From contig JACQAG010000022.1 in assembly GCA_016195085.1 (NCBI GenBank), positions 207,918 to 271,917 on the forward strand: a stretch of DNA of 64,000 nucleotides. Direction: 5' to 3'. Source of the stretch: Pseudomonadota bacterium (GTDB taxonomy: Bacteria; Pseudomonadota; Alphaproteobacteria; SHVZ01). Positions within the stretch are counted from its first letter, which is position 1; each line of letters opens with the position of its first letter. Below the pieces are notes generated by a model that had not been told where the DNA came from, did not search any database, and saw nothing but the letters and a program-made list of their open reading frames with translations. This document shows positions 10,006-17,134 of the stretch, one piece after another. A program made the position numbers and the translations under genes.

Positions 10006-11166
10006 TCAGCGCAATGAGTGGACCACGCCGTAAATGGCCGCTGGCAGTGTCGCGCCGAACCGCGTCGAGCGTTCCGGCGACCAGCCCTGCACCGCATCCT
10101 GCCACCACGAGGTATCCTTGAAGGGCTGCTCCAGCAACATCGAAAGGCAGTTGAACCGCTCTGCGATCCAATTCCAGGCCATGCTGAGATCGGCCTTCTC
10201 CGGCGAGCCGCCGGGATAGGGATGGCCCAGCTCATAGTCCGGCGACGCCGCGGCCCAGGCGCGCTCGAATTGGTTGAATAGGCCCTTGAGGCGCTCGGAC
10301 CTCGACGGAATTTCCAGCGGTCCGCCGAGGAAATTGCAGCGCAGCTCCGCGTCGGCGTGGCAATCGAGGCAGAAATCGACGCCGATCGCCTCCATGCGGT
10401 TGCGCACATGGAAGACCTCCGGGCTGCGCTCGAGGCTGGGGGCGGCCCATTCGCGGTTGAGATTGACGCCGAGCGCGTTGGTGCGGAAGCGAACTTGCTG
10501 CAAGCCATCGGGATTCATGTTGGGCACGACATGGAACACCGCCTCGTCCAGAAGCCGGCGCACGATCGGGTCATGCAGGTCCAGCATGCGCTCGAGGAAG
10601 CCCTCGAGGAAATAGCCGCTCTGGGTTTCCGAGGTGTGCTGGAAGGCGATGATCCACACATTCTTCTTGTCGGGCCCGGCCGTTCCGACGGTCAGCATAT
10701 CGATGTCGGCGCCGTTGACGGTGCGGCCGATCGAGGCCAAGCGGACCCGGGGCGAGAGCTGCGCGCGGGCGGTCAAATCGTGCATCCGCTCCAAGGAGTA
10801 GGGCGCCCAGGAGGCGTAGTAGCAGACGTCGAAGTCCGGCCGGTGGCGAAAGATGAAGGCTTGGCCGTCGAAACGTCCCGGCACCCGAAACCAACGGCGC
10901 CGGTCGTAGGAGGCGACGGCGCCGGTATTGGTCCAGCGGTTCTCGAGGTCGCGGTGGCTCGCCAACCGGTTGGCGAGCGTCTCGCCGGCATTCGTCAGGT
11001 GAAAGGTGCAGTCGACACCGCGGACGCCGATGGCCCTGAAATGGTAGCGGCCGAAATGCGGCGAGTCCTGATCGCGGACGAGCCGAAGCCTGATGTTGCC
11101 GGGGTCGGTCGCCTCGACCACCTCGATGGTCCCGTCGGGAATGGTGCCGTTCACTGAGATCGTCAT
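10006..11166 (-). CDS. M14-family zinc carboxypeptidase, cytosolic carboxypeptidase-like
   Basis: 386 residues without a signal peptide, so a cytoplasmic enzyme. The N-terminal 120 residues form a beta-rich region as in cytosolic carboxypeptidases of the Nna1/CCP group, and the catalytic domain follows. Zinc ligands are seen as His177 and Glu180 (HTSE) and His270 (DCHAD). Substrate residues Asn236 and Arg238 lie in NLNREW, and the general base is Glu346 in MLLEQP. The start ATG 11166 is chosen because it opens a compact domain (MTISVNG); upstream open frame covers a regulator gene. Placed between a GntR regulator and a peptide importer, it probably trims imported peptides or conjugated amino acids. 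Confidence 0.88.
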   Translation of the reverse strand: MTISVNGTIPDGTIEVVEATDPGNIRLRLVRDQDSPHFGRYHFRAIGVRGVDCTFHLTNAGETLANRLASHRDLENRWTNTGAVASYDRRRWFRVPGRFDGQAFIFRHRPDFDVCYYASWAPYSLERMHDLTARAQLSPRVRLASIGRTVNGADIDMLTVGTAGPDKKNVWIIAFQHTSETQSGYFLEGFLERMLDLHDPIVRRLLDEAVFHVVPNMNPDGLQQVRFRTNALGVNLNREWAAPSLERSPEVFHVRNRMEAIGVDFCLDCHADAELRCNFLGGPLEIPSRSERLKGLFNQFERAWAAASPDYELGHPYPGGSPEKADLSMAWNWIAERFNCLSMLLEQPFKDTSWWQDAVQGWSPERSTRFGATLPAAIYGVVHSLR

Positions 11167-11255
11167 CGCTTTTTGCTCGTCCGCCTGGTCCGAAGATTGC
11201 CCGGGGAGGGTCGGGGAGGGGGTGATCCTCACCTCCTCCCAAAGTCCTCCCCGCG

Positions 11256-11987
11256 TCACGCCCGCCCGAATGGCATCGCCTTGATTGGCGCTGGAGATAT
11301 GTCCACGGGCGCGTTTGGCTCCGGTTCGGCCGTCGCCAGAAGCAGGTCGAACGAACGGCCGATGTCGGCTTCGACACCGTCGCGTGCCGCTGTCGCATCG
11401 CCGCGCGCCATGGCAGCCAGAATTTTCTGGTGGTAGGCGGTGGCTTCGCCGGTACGGTTGTCGAACAGCATGGCCGCGCGCCGGAGATACGGCCCGAACT
11501 GAAGCCACAGGCTGTCGATGATCGGCAGCAGCACCGCAGAGCCCGACAAGCCATAGATGGTGAAGTGGAACTGCCAGTTCTTCTGGACGCTGGCTTCGAT
11601 GCGGTCCTTGGCATCGGCGTCGCGTTCGGCCTCGAGGATGGAGCCGAGCGTGTCGAGATCATCTGCCGTCGCCCGCGGCACGGCCAACGCCGTTGCCATG
11701 CCTTCGATCGCTCGGCGCACATTGCGGAGATCGCGAAGCCGGGTCGGCGACAGGTTGGGAACCCGCGCCGAGCGGTTGGGCAGGGATTCCAGGGCCCGCT
11801 CGGCGACCAGGCGGCTGAGCGCCTCTCTCACCGGCATGGCGCTGGTGCCGAAGGCCTTCGCCAGCTCGGCGACCTTCAGCACCTGGCCGGGCTCGAAGGC
11901 GCCGCTCATCAGACGGTCGCGGAGTACTGCATGCACCCGGCGTTGCACCGTGTCCCGTTCGATGGGGACGACGCCGAGTTCCCGCAT
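11256..11987 (-). CDS. GntR-family transcriptional regulator, FadR/FCD type
   Basis: 243-residue DNA-binding regulator. An N-terminal winged helix (about residues 12-75; RDRLMSGAFEPGQVL and the recognition part MPVREALSRL) is followed by an FCD ligand-binding domain with the acidic/His residues of that fold (NVRRAIEG, FHFTIY, YHQKIL). ATG 11987 lies behind AGGATTG; a TTG six bases upstream is also possible. It is the first gene of the minus-strand peptidase/importer unit, 89 bp from the peptidase. FCD regulators usually repress the adjacent catabolic operon and are released by its substrate, so local autoregulation is likely. Confidence 0.9.
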   Translation of the reverse strand: MRELGVVPIERDTVQRRVHAVLRDRLMSGAFEPGQVLKVAELAKAFGTSAMPVREALSRLVAERALESLPNRSARVPNLSPTRLRDLRNVRRAIEGMATALAVPRATADDLDTLGSILEAERDADAKDRIEASVQKNWQFHFTIYGLSGSAVLLPIIDSLWLQFGPYLRRAAMLFDNRTGEATAYHQKILAAMARGDATAARDGVEADIGRSFDLLLATAEPEPNAPVDISPAPIKAMPFGRA

Positions 11988-12080
11988 CGTCAATCCTGAT
12001 ATAAAATCTTTGATCGAAGATCGAATTTAGCGTAGTCAGGGTAGAGCGATGTGTCAACGGCCTGAGGGCAGGACACGCCG

Positions 12081-12521
12081 ATGCAATCGAAGCGAAGCCG
12101 CGGGCGACCCCAGCGACGGACCCCCATGCGCCGGCCTGATGACGGATTCGAGCTCTACGACCTCAGGGTCGAGGTGCTGGCACCGCCCGGTGCCAAGATC
12201 TATTGCAACAGCCGTCCGGGGGATTGGTTCGAGGTCAGGGGCGAGCTCCTGCTTTTTCAGCCCGGCATGCCGTTCAGCCTGTACACCCTGGCCGCACTGC
12301 TGCCGTTGCTGCCGGCCAAGCAGCGTCCGACCGAGGCGAATGACTGGATGACCACGGATGCGGAGATCGCCTGTCCCGATCCGAACTGTCCGACACGGTT
12401 TCGCATCAGCCGATTGGGCAAGCGGCGATTCCGCCATGCCGAAGTCACCGCTGTTCCGCTGCCGACGCTACGGTCCCCTGCCGGACGCGGTCCTGCGCGG
12501 CGAAAGCGAGGCCGGGCGTAG
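12081..12521 (+). CDS. TIGR04076 family protein
   Basis: 146-residue soluble protein of unknown biochemical role. The core (about residues 24-125) has the look of TIGR04076 proteins: a conserved Cys in KIYCN, a central QPGMPFSLYTLAALLPLLPAK helix area, and a second cysteine pair in CPDPNCP. The ends are Arg-rich and poorly conserved. The N-terminal start is uncertain; ATG 12126 would remove 15 basic residues and is equally plausible. It lies 20 bp upstream of an aldo/keto reductase on the same strand, so the two are probably co-expressed. Confidence 0.7.
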   Translation: MQSKRSRGRPQRRTPMRRPDDGFELYDLRVEVLAPPGAKIYCNSRPGDWFEVRGELLLFQPGMPFSLYTLAALLPLLPAKQRPTEANDWMTTDAEIACPDPNCPTRFRISRLGKRRFRHAEVTAVPLPTLRSPAGRGPARRKRGRA

Positions 12522-12541
12522 TTGGATGTGAGGAGGTGAAT

Positions 12542-13594
12542 GTGACCATCGAGCGCGCCCTGCTGGCGCCGGGCTATTCGATCTCGCGCCTTTTGAAGGG
12601 CGGTTGGCATCTCGCCGGCGGCCATGGGCGGATCGATCGCGATCAGGCGATCAAGGACATGGCCGCCTTCGTCGAAGCGGGGATCACCAGCTTCGACTGC
12701 GCCGACCACTATGTCGGCGTCGAAGAGCTCATCGGTGATTTTCGCAAGCAGTATCCAAGCCTCGCCAAGAGTCTGCAGGTGCATACCAAGTTCGTGCCGG
12801 ATTTGGCGGATTTGCCCACCGTGAACCGTGCGTATGTCGGGCGGATCATCGATCGCTCACTGCAGCGGCTTGGGCTCGAGCGGCTCGATCTCGTGCAGTA
12901 TTTCTGGTGGGATTGGTCGGTCCCCGGCGCCGTCGATACCGCCGTCGCGCTCAATGATCTCCTGCGCCAGGGCAAGATCGCGCGCCTCGGCGTGACCAAC
13001 TTCAACACCGATCAGTTCGCGGAGCTCGTGGATGCGGGCGTCCCGTTCGCGGCCCACCAGCTGCAATACTCCCTCGTCGATCGGCGGCCCGACTGGAAAA
13101 TGGCGGACTTTTGCCGCGAGCGCGGCATCGGGCTCCTGACCTATGGTCATCTTCTCGGCGGCTTCTTTTCCGAAGCCTGGCTCGACGCACCGGAGCCGAC
13201 GGGGCCGTTCGAAAACCGGTCGTTGACGAAATACAAGCTGATCATCGATGAATTCGGCGGCTGGGCGCTGTTCCAGCAGTTGCTACGGGCGCTGAAGAAG
13301 GTTGGCCAACGCCACGGTGTGGGCGTCGGCGAGGTGGCCGTGCGCTGGACGCTGGGTCGCCCGGGCGTCGTCGGGTGCATCGTCGGCGCCACCTCGACCC
13401 GTCATCTCGCGCAGAACCTGAAGATTTGCGACTTCGCGCTGACCCAAGAAGACCTTGCCGAGATCGCGCTGGTGACCGACAACCGCCGCGGCCCGCCCGG
13501 GGACTGCTATCAGCTCGAGAATGACCGCAATGGCCCGCATGGGCGCATCATGCGCTACAACCAGAACAAGATCGGCCAGCCCTCGGCAGCGTGA
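12542..13594 (+). CDS. Aldo/keto reductase
   Basis: 350-residue NAD(P)H-dependent oxidoreductase with the TIM-barrel AKR fold. Asp52 and Tyr57 of the active site are in FDCADHY and Lys83 is in HTKF. The usual catalytic His after strand 4 (as in QLHW) is replaced: the segment here reads VQYFWWD, giving Phe. The C-terminal cofactor region has GCIVGATS. GTG 12542 is chosen because it lies 5 nt after a perfect AGGAGG (12531-12536). It follows the TIGR04076 gene by 20 bp. Substrate unknown. Confidence 0.88.
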   Translation: MTIERALLAPGYSISRLLKGGWHLAGGHGRIDRDQAIKDMAAFVEAGITSFDCADHYVGVEELIGDFRKQYPSLAKSLQVHTKFVPDLADLPTVNRAYVGRIIDRSLQRLGLERLDLVQYFWWDWSVPGAVDTAVALNDLLRQGKIARLGVTNFNTDQFAELVDAGVPFAAHQLQYSLVDRRPDWKMADFCRERGIGLLTYGHLLGGFFSEAWLDAPEPTGPFENRSLTKYKLIIDEFGGWALFQQLLRALKKVGQRHGVGVGEVAVRWTLGRPGVVGCIVGATSTRHLAQNLKICDFALTQEDLAEIALVTDNRRGPPGDCYQLENDRNGPHGRIMRYNQNKIGQPSAA

Positions 13595-13679
13595 GCCCTG
13601 GCCGGGCCGAGCTCCTGACGTCGGCGGGGATCGGGCTCGGCAGAGTCGTCAGCATGCGAAGGTCGGAGCCAAGCGGATC

Positions 13680-15557
13680 ATGGAAATGAAGAAAGAGGCC
13701 GCAGGCGAGGCGAGTGCGGCCGAGGCAGCAGCGGCGGACGCGGCCGGTGATCGTCCGGGTGCCGCCCGGCATTACCGAAAGGCGCTGCTGCGGCAACCGG
13801 ACCAGGGAGAATGCCTGTTCCGTCTCGGACGGATCGCCAGCGACCTCGGCAATCTCGTTCTCACCCGGGCGCTTATCGGGCGCGCCGTCGCCTGCCGACC
13901 GGAAGCGAGCGCCTACCACTTGGAGCTCGCATCCCTCCGCGAGATGAGCGGCAACCTGCCAACTGCGATTGCGAGTCGGCGGCGGGCGCTGGCGCTCGCC
14001 CCGGATGACGCCGACGCGATAGCGCGCCTTGGCCACCTGCTGCGTCGGCTCCACGCGATCGATGCAGCCGATCGTCTCTACCGGAGAGCGCTTTCCGTGG
14101 TACCCAAGCTCGGCCAGGCGCATCTCGGCCTTGGCTTGCTTGCCGAAGCCAGAGCCGCGGTCGCGGAAGCGCGCATGCATTTCGAGCGCATGGCCGACCA
14201 AGTTCCAGGCGCGCTGGCGCGGATCGCCGACGTGGGCCTCCGGGATCATGCGGCCTTGGATCTGGGAACCGACGCGCCCAACCGCTTCACCGCCCTCGGC
14301 GAGACCTACTTCCGCGCGAATCGAATCCCGGAGGCCGTGACCGCGTTCTGCATTGCCCTTTCCATGGACGTTGATCACGCGCGGGCGAAGGCCATGCTCA
14401 ATGCCGTGATGCGGCGCCAGGGCCGCACTGCGGTGTTGTTTCGTCTGCTCGTGCATCCCTCGTTCGGGATCATCGCGGTCGAGGCCGATCTGCTGCTGCG
14501 GCACATCCAAGCAGGCTCCGTGCCGCGGGAATTCCTATGCATCCTGCTCTCCGGCAACCGCCCAGCCAACCGGCAGCTGACACGCTTGATTCAGCGGGCG
14601 ACCTCGCTGGTCGAGGATGATCTCCTCTACTACGCCGCGCTCGAGGTCCTGGCACCCCGCTACATGCTGCCGGAGGGGGTGGTCCGGCTCATGGAATTCG
14701 ACGTGGGGTTCAATGCACGTACGCGCCCGCCGCTCACCTTCAGCGCCGAAGAGCTCGCCGAGGGCCAAGCCTATCTCGAGGCCAACGGGCTCAATCCCAA
14801 GCAAGATTGGTTCGTGTGCATCTATGCCCGCGACATCAGCTATTCGCAAAACGTCTTCAGCGGCGCCCGCCTCGCCACCACCGATTTTCGCAACGCCGAC
14901 ATCGCCACTTTCGTGCCGGCGATCCAGGCGATCATTGCAGCCGGCGGCTGGGTCTTCCGCATCGGCAAGGATGTCGCGCGGCCATTACCGTTGCAGCATG
15001 AGCGCGTCATAGATTATGCGGCGAGCGGCCGCAGCGATCTGCTCGATCTCTTTCTGCTGGCGCATTGCCGCTTTTTCCTCGGCACGCCCGCCGGGCCCGG
15101 CGATGCCGGACGGCTCTTCAACATGCCCTGCCTTTACGTGAATGCCGTGCCGCCGGGCTTTTGCCCATTCGGTGCTCAGACGATCTACATTTCGAAGAAA
15201 CTGCGGCACCGCAACGGCGGGGCGCCGGTGCGGTTGGCCGACTACCTGGCGCTCGTCGCCCAAGATCCTTCGATGCTGGCGTTCTTCAGCGACGATGGGC
15301 TCGCCTCGGCTGGTCTCGTCTACGAGGACAACACACCGGAGGAGATCGAGGCGGCGACCAAGGAGATGCTGGCGCGGGTCGCAGGCTCCTTCAGCGAGAC
15401 CGAATTGGACCAGTCCCTGCGTCAGCGCTACCTCGATGCCTTTCGGGCGGGCAGCTGGTCCGGAGCCGCGAAACGCGTTTCAATGTCGAGCGAGGCAGGA
15501 ATGCCGCTCGGCGCCGCTTTCCTGCGCCGGTATCAGGACCTGCTGTTACCGGACTGA
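13680..15557 (+). CDS. TPR-repeat protein with TIGR04372-type glycosyltransferase domain
   Basis: 625 residues. The N-terminal part (about 25-260) is made of tetratricopeptide-like helix pairs (for example AARHYRKALLRQP and AIDAADRLYRRALS). The C-terminal part (about 350-600) resembles the TIGR04372 putative glycosyltransferase family: YSQNVFSGARL, DFRNADIATF, GGWVFRIGKD, VIDYA and a CRFFLGTPAG segment, the last two typical of sugar-nucleotide binding folds. The start ATG 13680 is weakly supported (GGAG 11 nt upstream); ATG 13686 is an alternative. No signal peptide. It probably modifies a surface polysaccharide or protein, but no sugar-synthesis genes are adjacent. Confidence 0.8.
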   Translation: MEMKKEAAGEASAAEAAAADAAGDRPGAARHYRKALLRQPDQGECLFRLGRIASDLGNLVLTRALIGRAVACRPEASAYHLELASLREMSGNLPTAIASRRRALALAPDDADAIARLGHLLRRLHAIDAADRLYRRALSVVPKLGQAHLGLGLLAEARAAVAEARMHFERMADQVPGALARIADVGLRDHAALDLGTDAPNRFTALGETYFRANRIPEAVTAFCIALSMDVDHARAKAMLNAVMRRQGRTAVLFRLLVHPSFGIIAVEADLLLRHIQAGSVPREFLCILLSGNRPANRQLTRLIQRATSLVEDDLLYYAALEVLAPRYMLPEGVVRLMEFDVGFNARTRPPLTFSAEELAEGQAYLEANGLNPKQDWFVCIYARDISYSQNVFSGARLATTDFRNADIATFVPAIQAIIAAGGWVFRIGKDVARPLPLQHERVIDYAASGRSDLLDLFLLAHCRFFLGTPAGPGDAGRLFNMPCLYVNAVPPGFCPFGAQTIYISKKLRHRNGGAPVRLADYLALVAQDPSMLAFFSDDGLASAGLVYEDNTPEEIEAATKEMLARVAGSFSETELDQSLRQRYLDAFRAGSWSGAAKRVSMSSEAGMPLGAAFLRRYQDLLLPD

Positions 15558-15600
15558 GACGCGGGAATCGCCGCAGGTAATCGACTGCCCTGAGCGGCAC

Positions 15601-15712
15601 CTAGTACCGACTTTCGTAGAAAGTCGGTACAAATCGTTTTGGGCAAGTACCTGATTCACGTGCAAATTCGTGAGTCGACTACGACTCACGAATTTGCGCG
15701 ATCAGGTACTAG
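15601..15712. repeat. CTAG-bounded double-hairpin element (copy A)
   Basis: A 112-bp element with CTAG at both ends. Hairpin 1: a perfect 12-bp stem, 15604-15615 with 15619-15630, loop GTA. Hairpin 2: a 10-bp outer stem, 15646-15655 with 15701-15710, enclosing a perfect 16-bp inner stem, 15662-15677 with 15682-15697. The right CTAG supplies the TAG stop codon of the isochorismatase-like gene. The same architecture, with different stem sequences, recurs at 47929-48047. There is no coding potential and no T-tract, so it is not an ordinary terminator. Confidence 0.75.
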
Positions 15713-16407
15713 GTCGCCAGCTGCAGGATTTCCTCGACCGGCCGGACATCGGCGAAGGTCTGCATGATGCTGCGCAATCCGGCGAGGTGCGCATCTTCCG
15801 TCGGCGCCGCCACACTGTCATGGGGCATGAAGGTGCGAAAGCCGCGCATCATCGCATCGCGAATGGTGGACTCGCAGCAGACATTGGTGGCCGTACCTGC
15901 CACCACGACCGTATCGATGCCCTTGTCGCGGAGGAGGGTTTCCAGGTCGTGGGGGTTCTTCATGAAGGCGCTGAAACGGTATTTCGGCAATACGATGTCG
16001 CTTGGCCGGCGATCGAGGCGGTCGCTCAGCGCCTGAAACGGGGTGCCCGCCGTTAGCGCCGCCACCGCCGTTCGGCGTTTATCCTCGGCGATGAAGTTGT
16101 CAAAATATGTACCCCAATACTCCGGTGTCCCCGGCGCGCCGGCGGTGTGCTGGAACCAGAAGATCGCCGCGCCCAGACCGCGGAGATGCGAGACGAGGTG
16201 ATTGACCTTGGGCAAAATAGCGCTGGCCGCACCGGCTCTGTCGAAGGGCGCGCCGTCGGCTAGCCATGCATTCTGCATGTTCAAGACACAGACAGCCGTG
16301 CGCTTGGCATCGAGCCGATCGAAGACCGCCAGCGTGTCGCGCCGATAGACGGCGCGCCGGATCAGCTCGCTGGGAAGGCCTGAAGTGAAGCCCTTATCGT
16401 CTGCCAT
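15709..16407 (-). CDS. Isochorismatase-family protein with Asn in place of the catalytic Asp
   Basis: 232-residue member of the cysteine hydrolase fold. Lys142 (LPKYRFSAF) and Cys177 (TATNVCCEST) are in the expected places, but the first strand reads CVLNMQNAW, so the usual catalytic Asp of the DMQ motif is Asn43. Activity may be altered or the protein may have another role. ATG 16407 has an AGG eight bases upstream; a GTG nine bases further up is possible. The stop codon TAG lies inside the CTAG end of the double-hairpin element, so the original C-terminus could have been slightly different. Confidence 0.85.
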   Translation of the reverse strand: MADDKGFTSGLPSELIRRAVYRRDTLAVFDRLDAKRTAVCVLNMQNAWLADGAPFDRAGAASAILPKVNHLVSHLRGLGAAIFWFQHTAGAPGTPEYWGTYFDNFIAEDKRRTAVAALTAGTPFQALSDRLDRRPSDIVLPKYRFSAFMKNPHDLETLLRDKGIDTVVVAGTATNVCCESTIRDAMMRGFRTFMPHDSVAAPTEDAHLAGLRSIMQTFADVRPVEEILQLAT

Positions 16408-16532
16408 GGCGGTCACCTGCCGAGGATCTGAGACGTTCCGAGTCCGGGAAGCGCCTCAGCGTTGATACAAAGCGCGGGCGACGACGGACGATCCATATGG
16501 CCGCGCACGGTCCATCGTATGTCGATCGAGAG

Positions 16533-16571
16533 TGGCTCGCCACGGGTGATGAAACTGCGAACTGGACGGAG
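16533..16571 (+). repeat. Dispersed 39-bp repeat, copy 1
   Basis: Matches 30855-30893 in the same orientation at 36 of 39 positions by eye (shared core CTCGCCACG.GTGATGAAACT). Both copies sit in gene-free intervals. It may be the remnant of a longer repeat or mobile element; similarity outside the core is weak. Confidence 0.55.
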
Positions 16572-16826
16572 CCGGTCCCACTGAGCCGTTAGATGCTGAA
16601 GCTTTAGACGAGCGATCGCACCGTTGAAGCGGCCGTGGCCAAACCGCCGCTTTACAGCGCGTGCCCGCGTGGCTAGGTTCGATCGCAGGCGTATTGGCAC
16701 CAAGCTCTGCAGGACCATTCCTATGTCCATGGCCACCCAACATCGCTGGAGCATTGTTCTCCAGACCCACATCGGGGGGCCATCGAGGCTGATGACGCGC
16801 TGAGTTTCGCGGCATATGCATAAGAC

Positions 16827-16857
16827 AGGCCCCGCCGGAGATCGACCGGGCCTTTTT
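16827..16857 (+). terminator. Rho-independent terminator-like hairpin
   Basis: AGGCCC (16827-16832) pairs with GGGCCT (16848-16853), followed by TTTTT. Oriented to stop plus-strand transcription. No plus-strand gene ends within 1.2 kb upstream, so it may end a small RNA or act as an attenuator for the small frame at 16905. Confidence 0.5.
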
Positions 16858-16904
16858 ACTTGGCTGACGCTGTCGCATCTCCAGCTCAAACAACGGAGAG
16901 CGAC

Positions 16905-17081
16905 ATGACACGAATACACGTATCGCATGCCGCGAATGCGCTGGGTTCGCCCTTGGGACTGCGCCGGGCGGCGTCGGCGCCGATGCGCTTCCTCCAGCGC
17001 TTCGGAGCCTGGCTGCTGCGCCCGCGCCCGCATCGTGCTGCGCCTCACCAACAGGGTTCAGTTTGGCACGAAGAAGATTAG
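16905..17081 (+). CDS. Possible small basic protein (58 aa)
   Basis: A 58-codon frame starting at ATG 16905 with GGAG about six bases upstream. The product (MTRIHVSHAAN start) has a basic amphipathic middle (MRFLQRFGAWLLRPRP) with six arginines and several histidines. No family recognised. It begins 47 bp after a terminator-like hairpin, which would fit an attenuated leader arrangement. It could equally be a chance frame in GC-rich DNA. Confidence 0.3.
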   Translation: MTRIHVSHAANALGSPLGLRRAASAPMRFLQRFGAWLLRPRPHRAAPHQQGSVWHEED

Positions 17082-17090
17082 CTTCCGGGG

Positions 17091-17119
17091 GATCCGCGAG
17101 CGCGTCGCGCTCGCGGATC
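17091..17119 (-). terminator. Strong hairpin downstream of the orphan binding-protein gene
   Basis: A perfect 13-bp stem (17091-17103 with 17107-17119) with a 3-nt loop, 16 bases after the stop of the minus-strand binding-protein gene. There is no U-tract, so it may protect the mRNA 3' end or terminate with help. It also lies just after the small plus-strand frame. Confidence 0.45.
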
Positions 17120-17134
17120 GGGGCATAAGTGAGG

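Larger units (their letters stand above)
16417..16904. other. Intergenic stretch with a dispersed repeat and a lone terminator
   Basis: No convincing gene. It contains one copy of a 39-bp dispersed repeat (16533-16571) and a terminator-like hairpin (16827-16857). Open frames across it on the minus strand are rich in Arg/Ser/Pro/His and look like non-coding GC-rich sequence. Confidence 0.55.
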
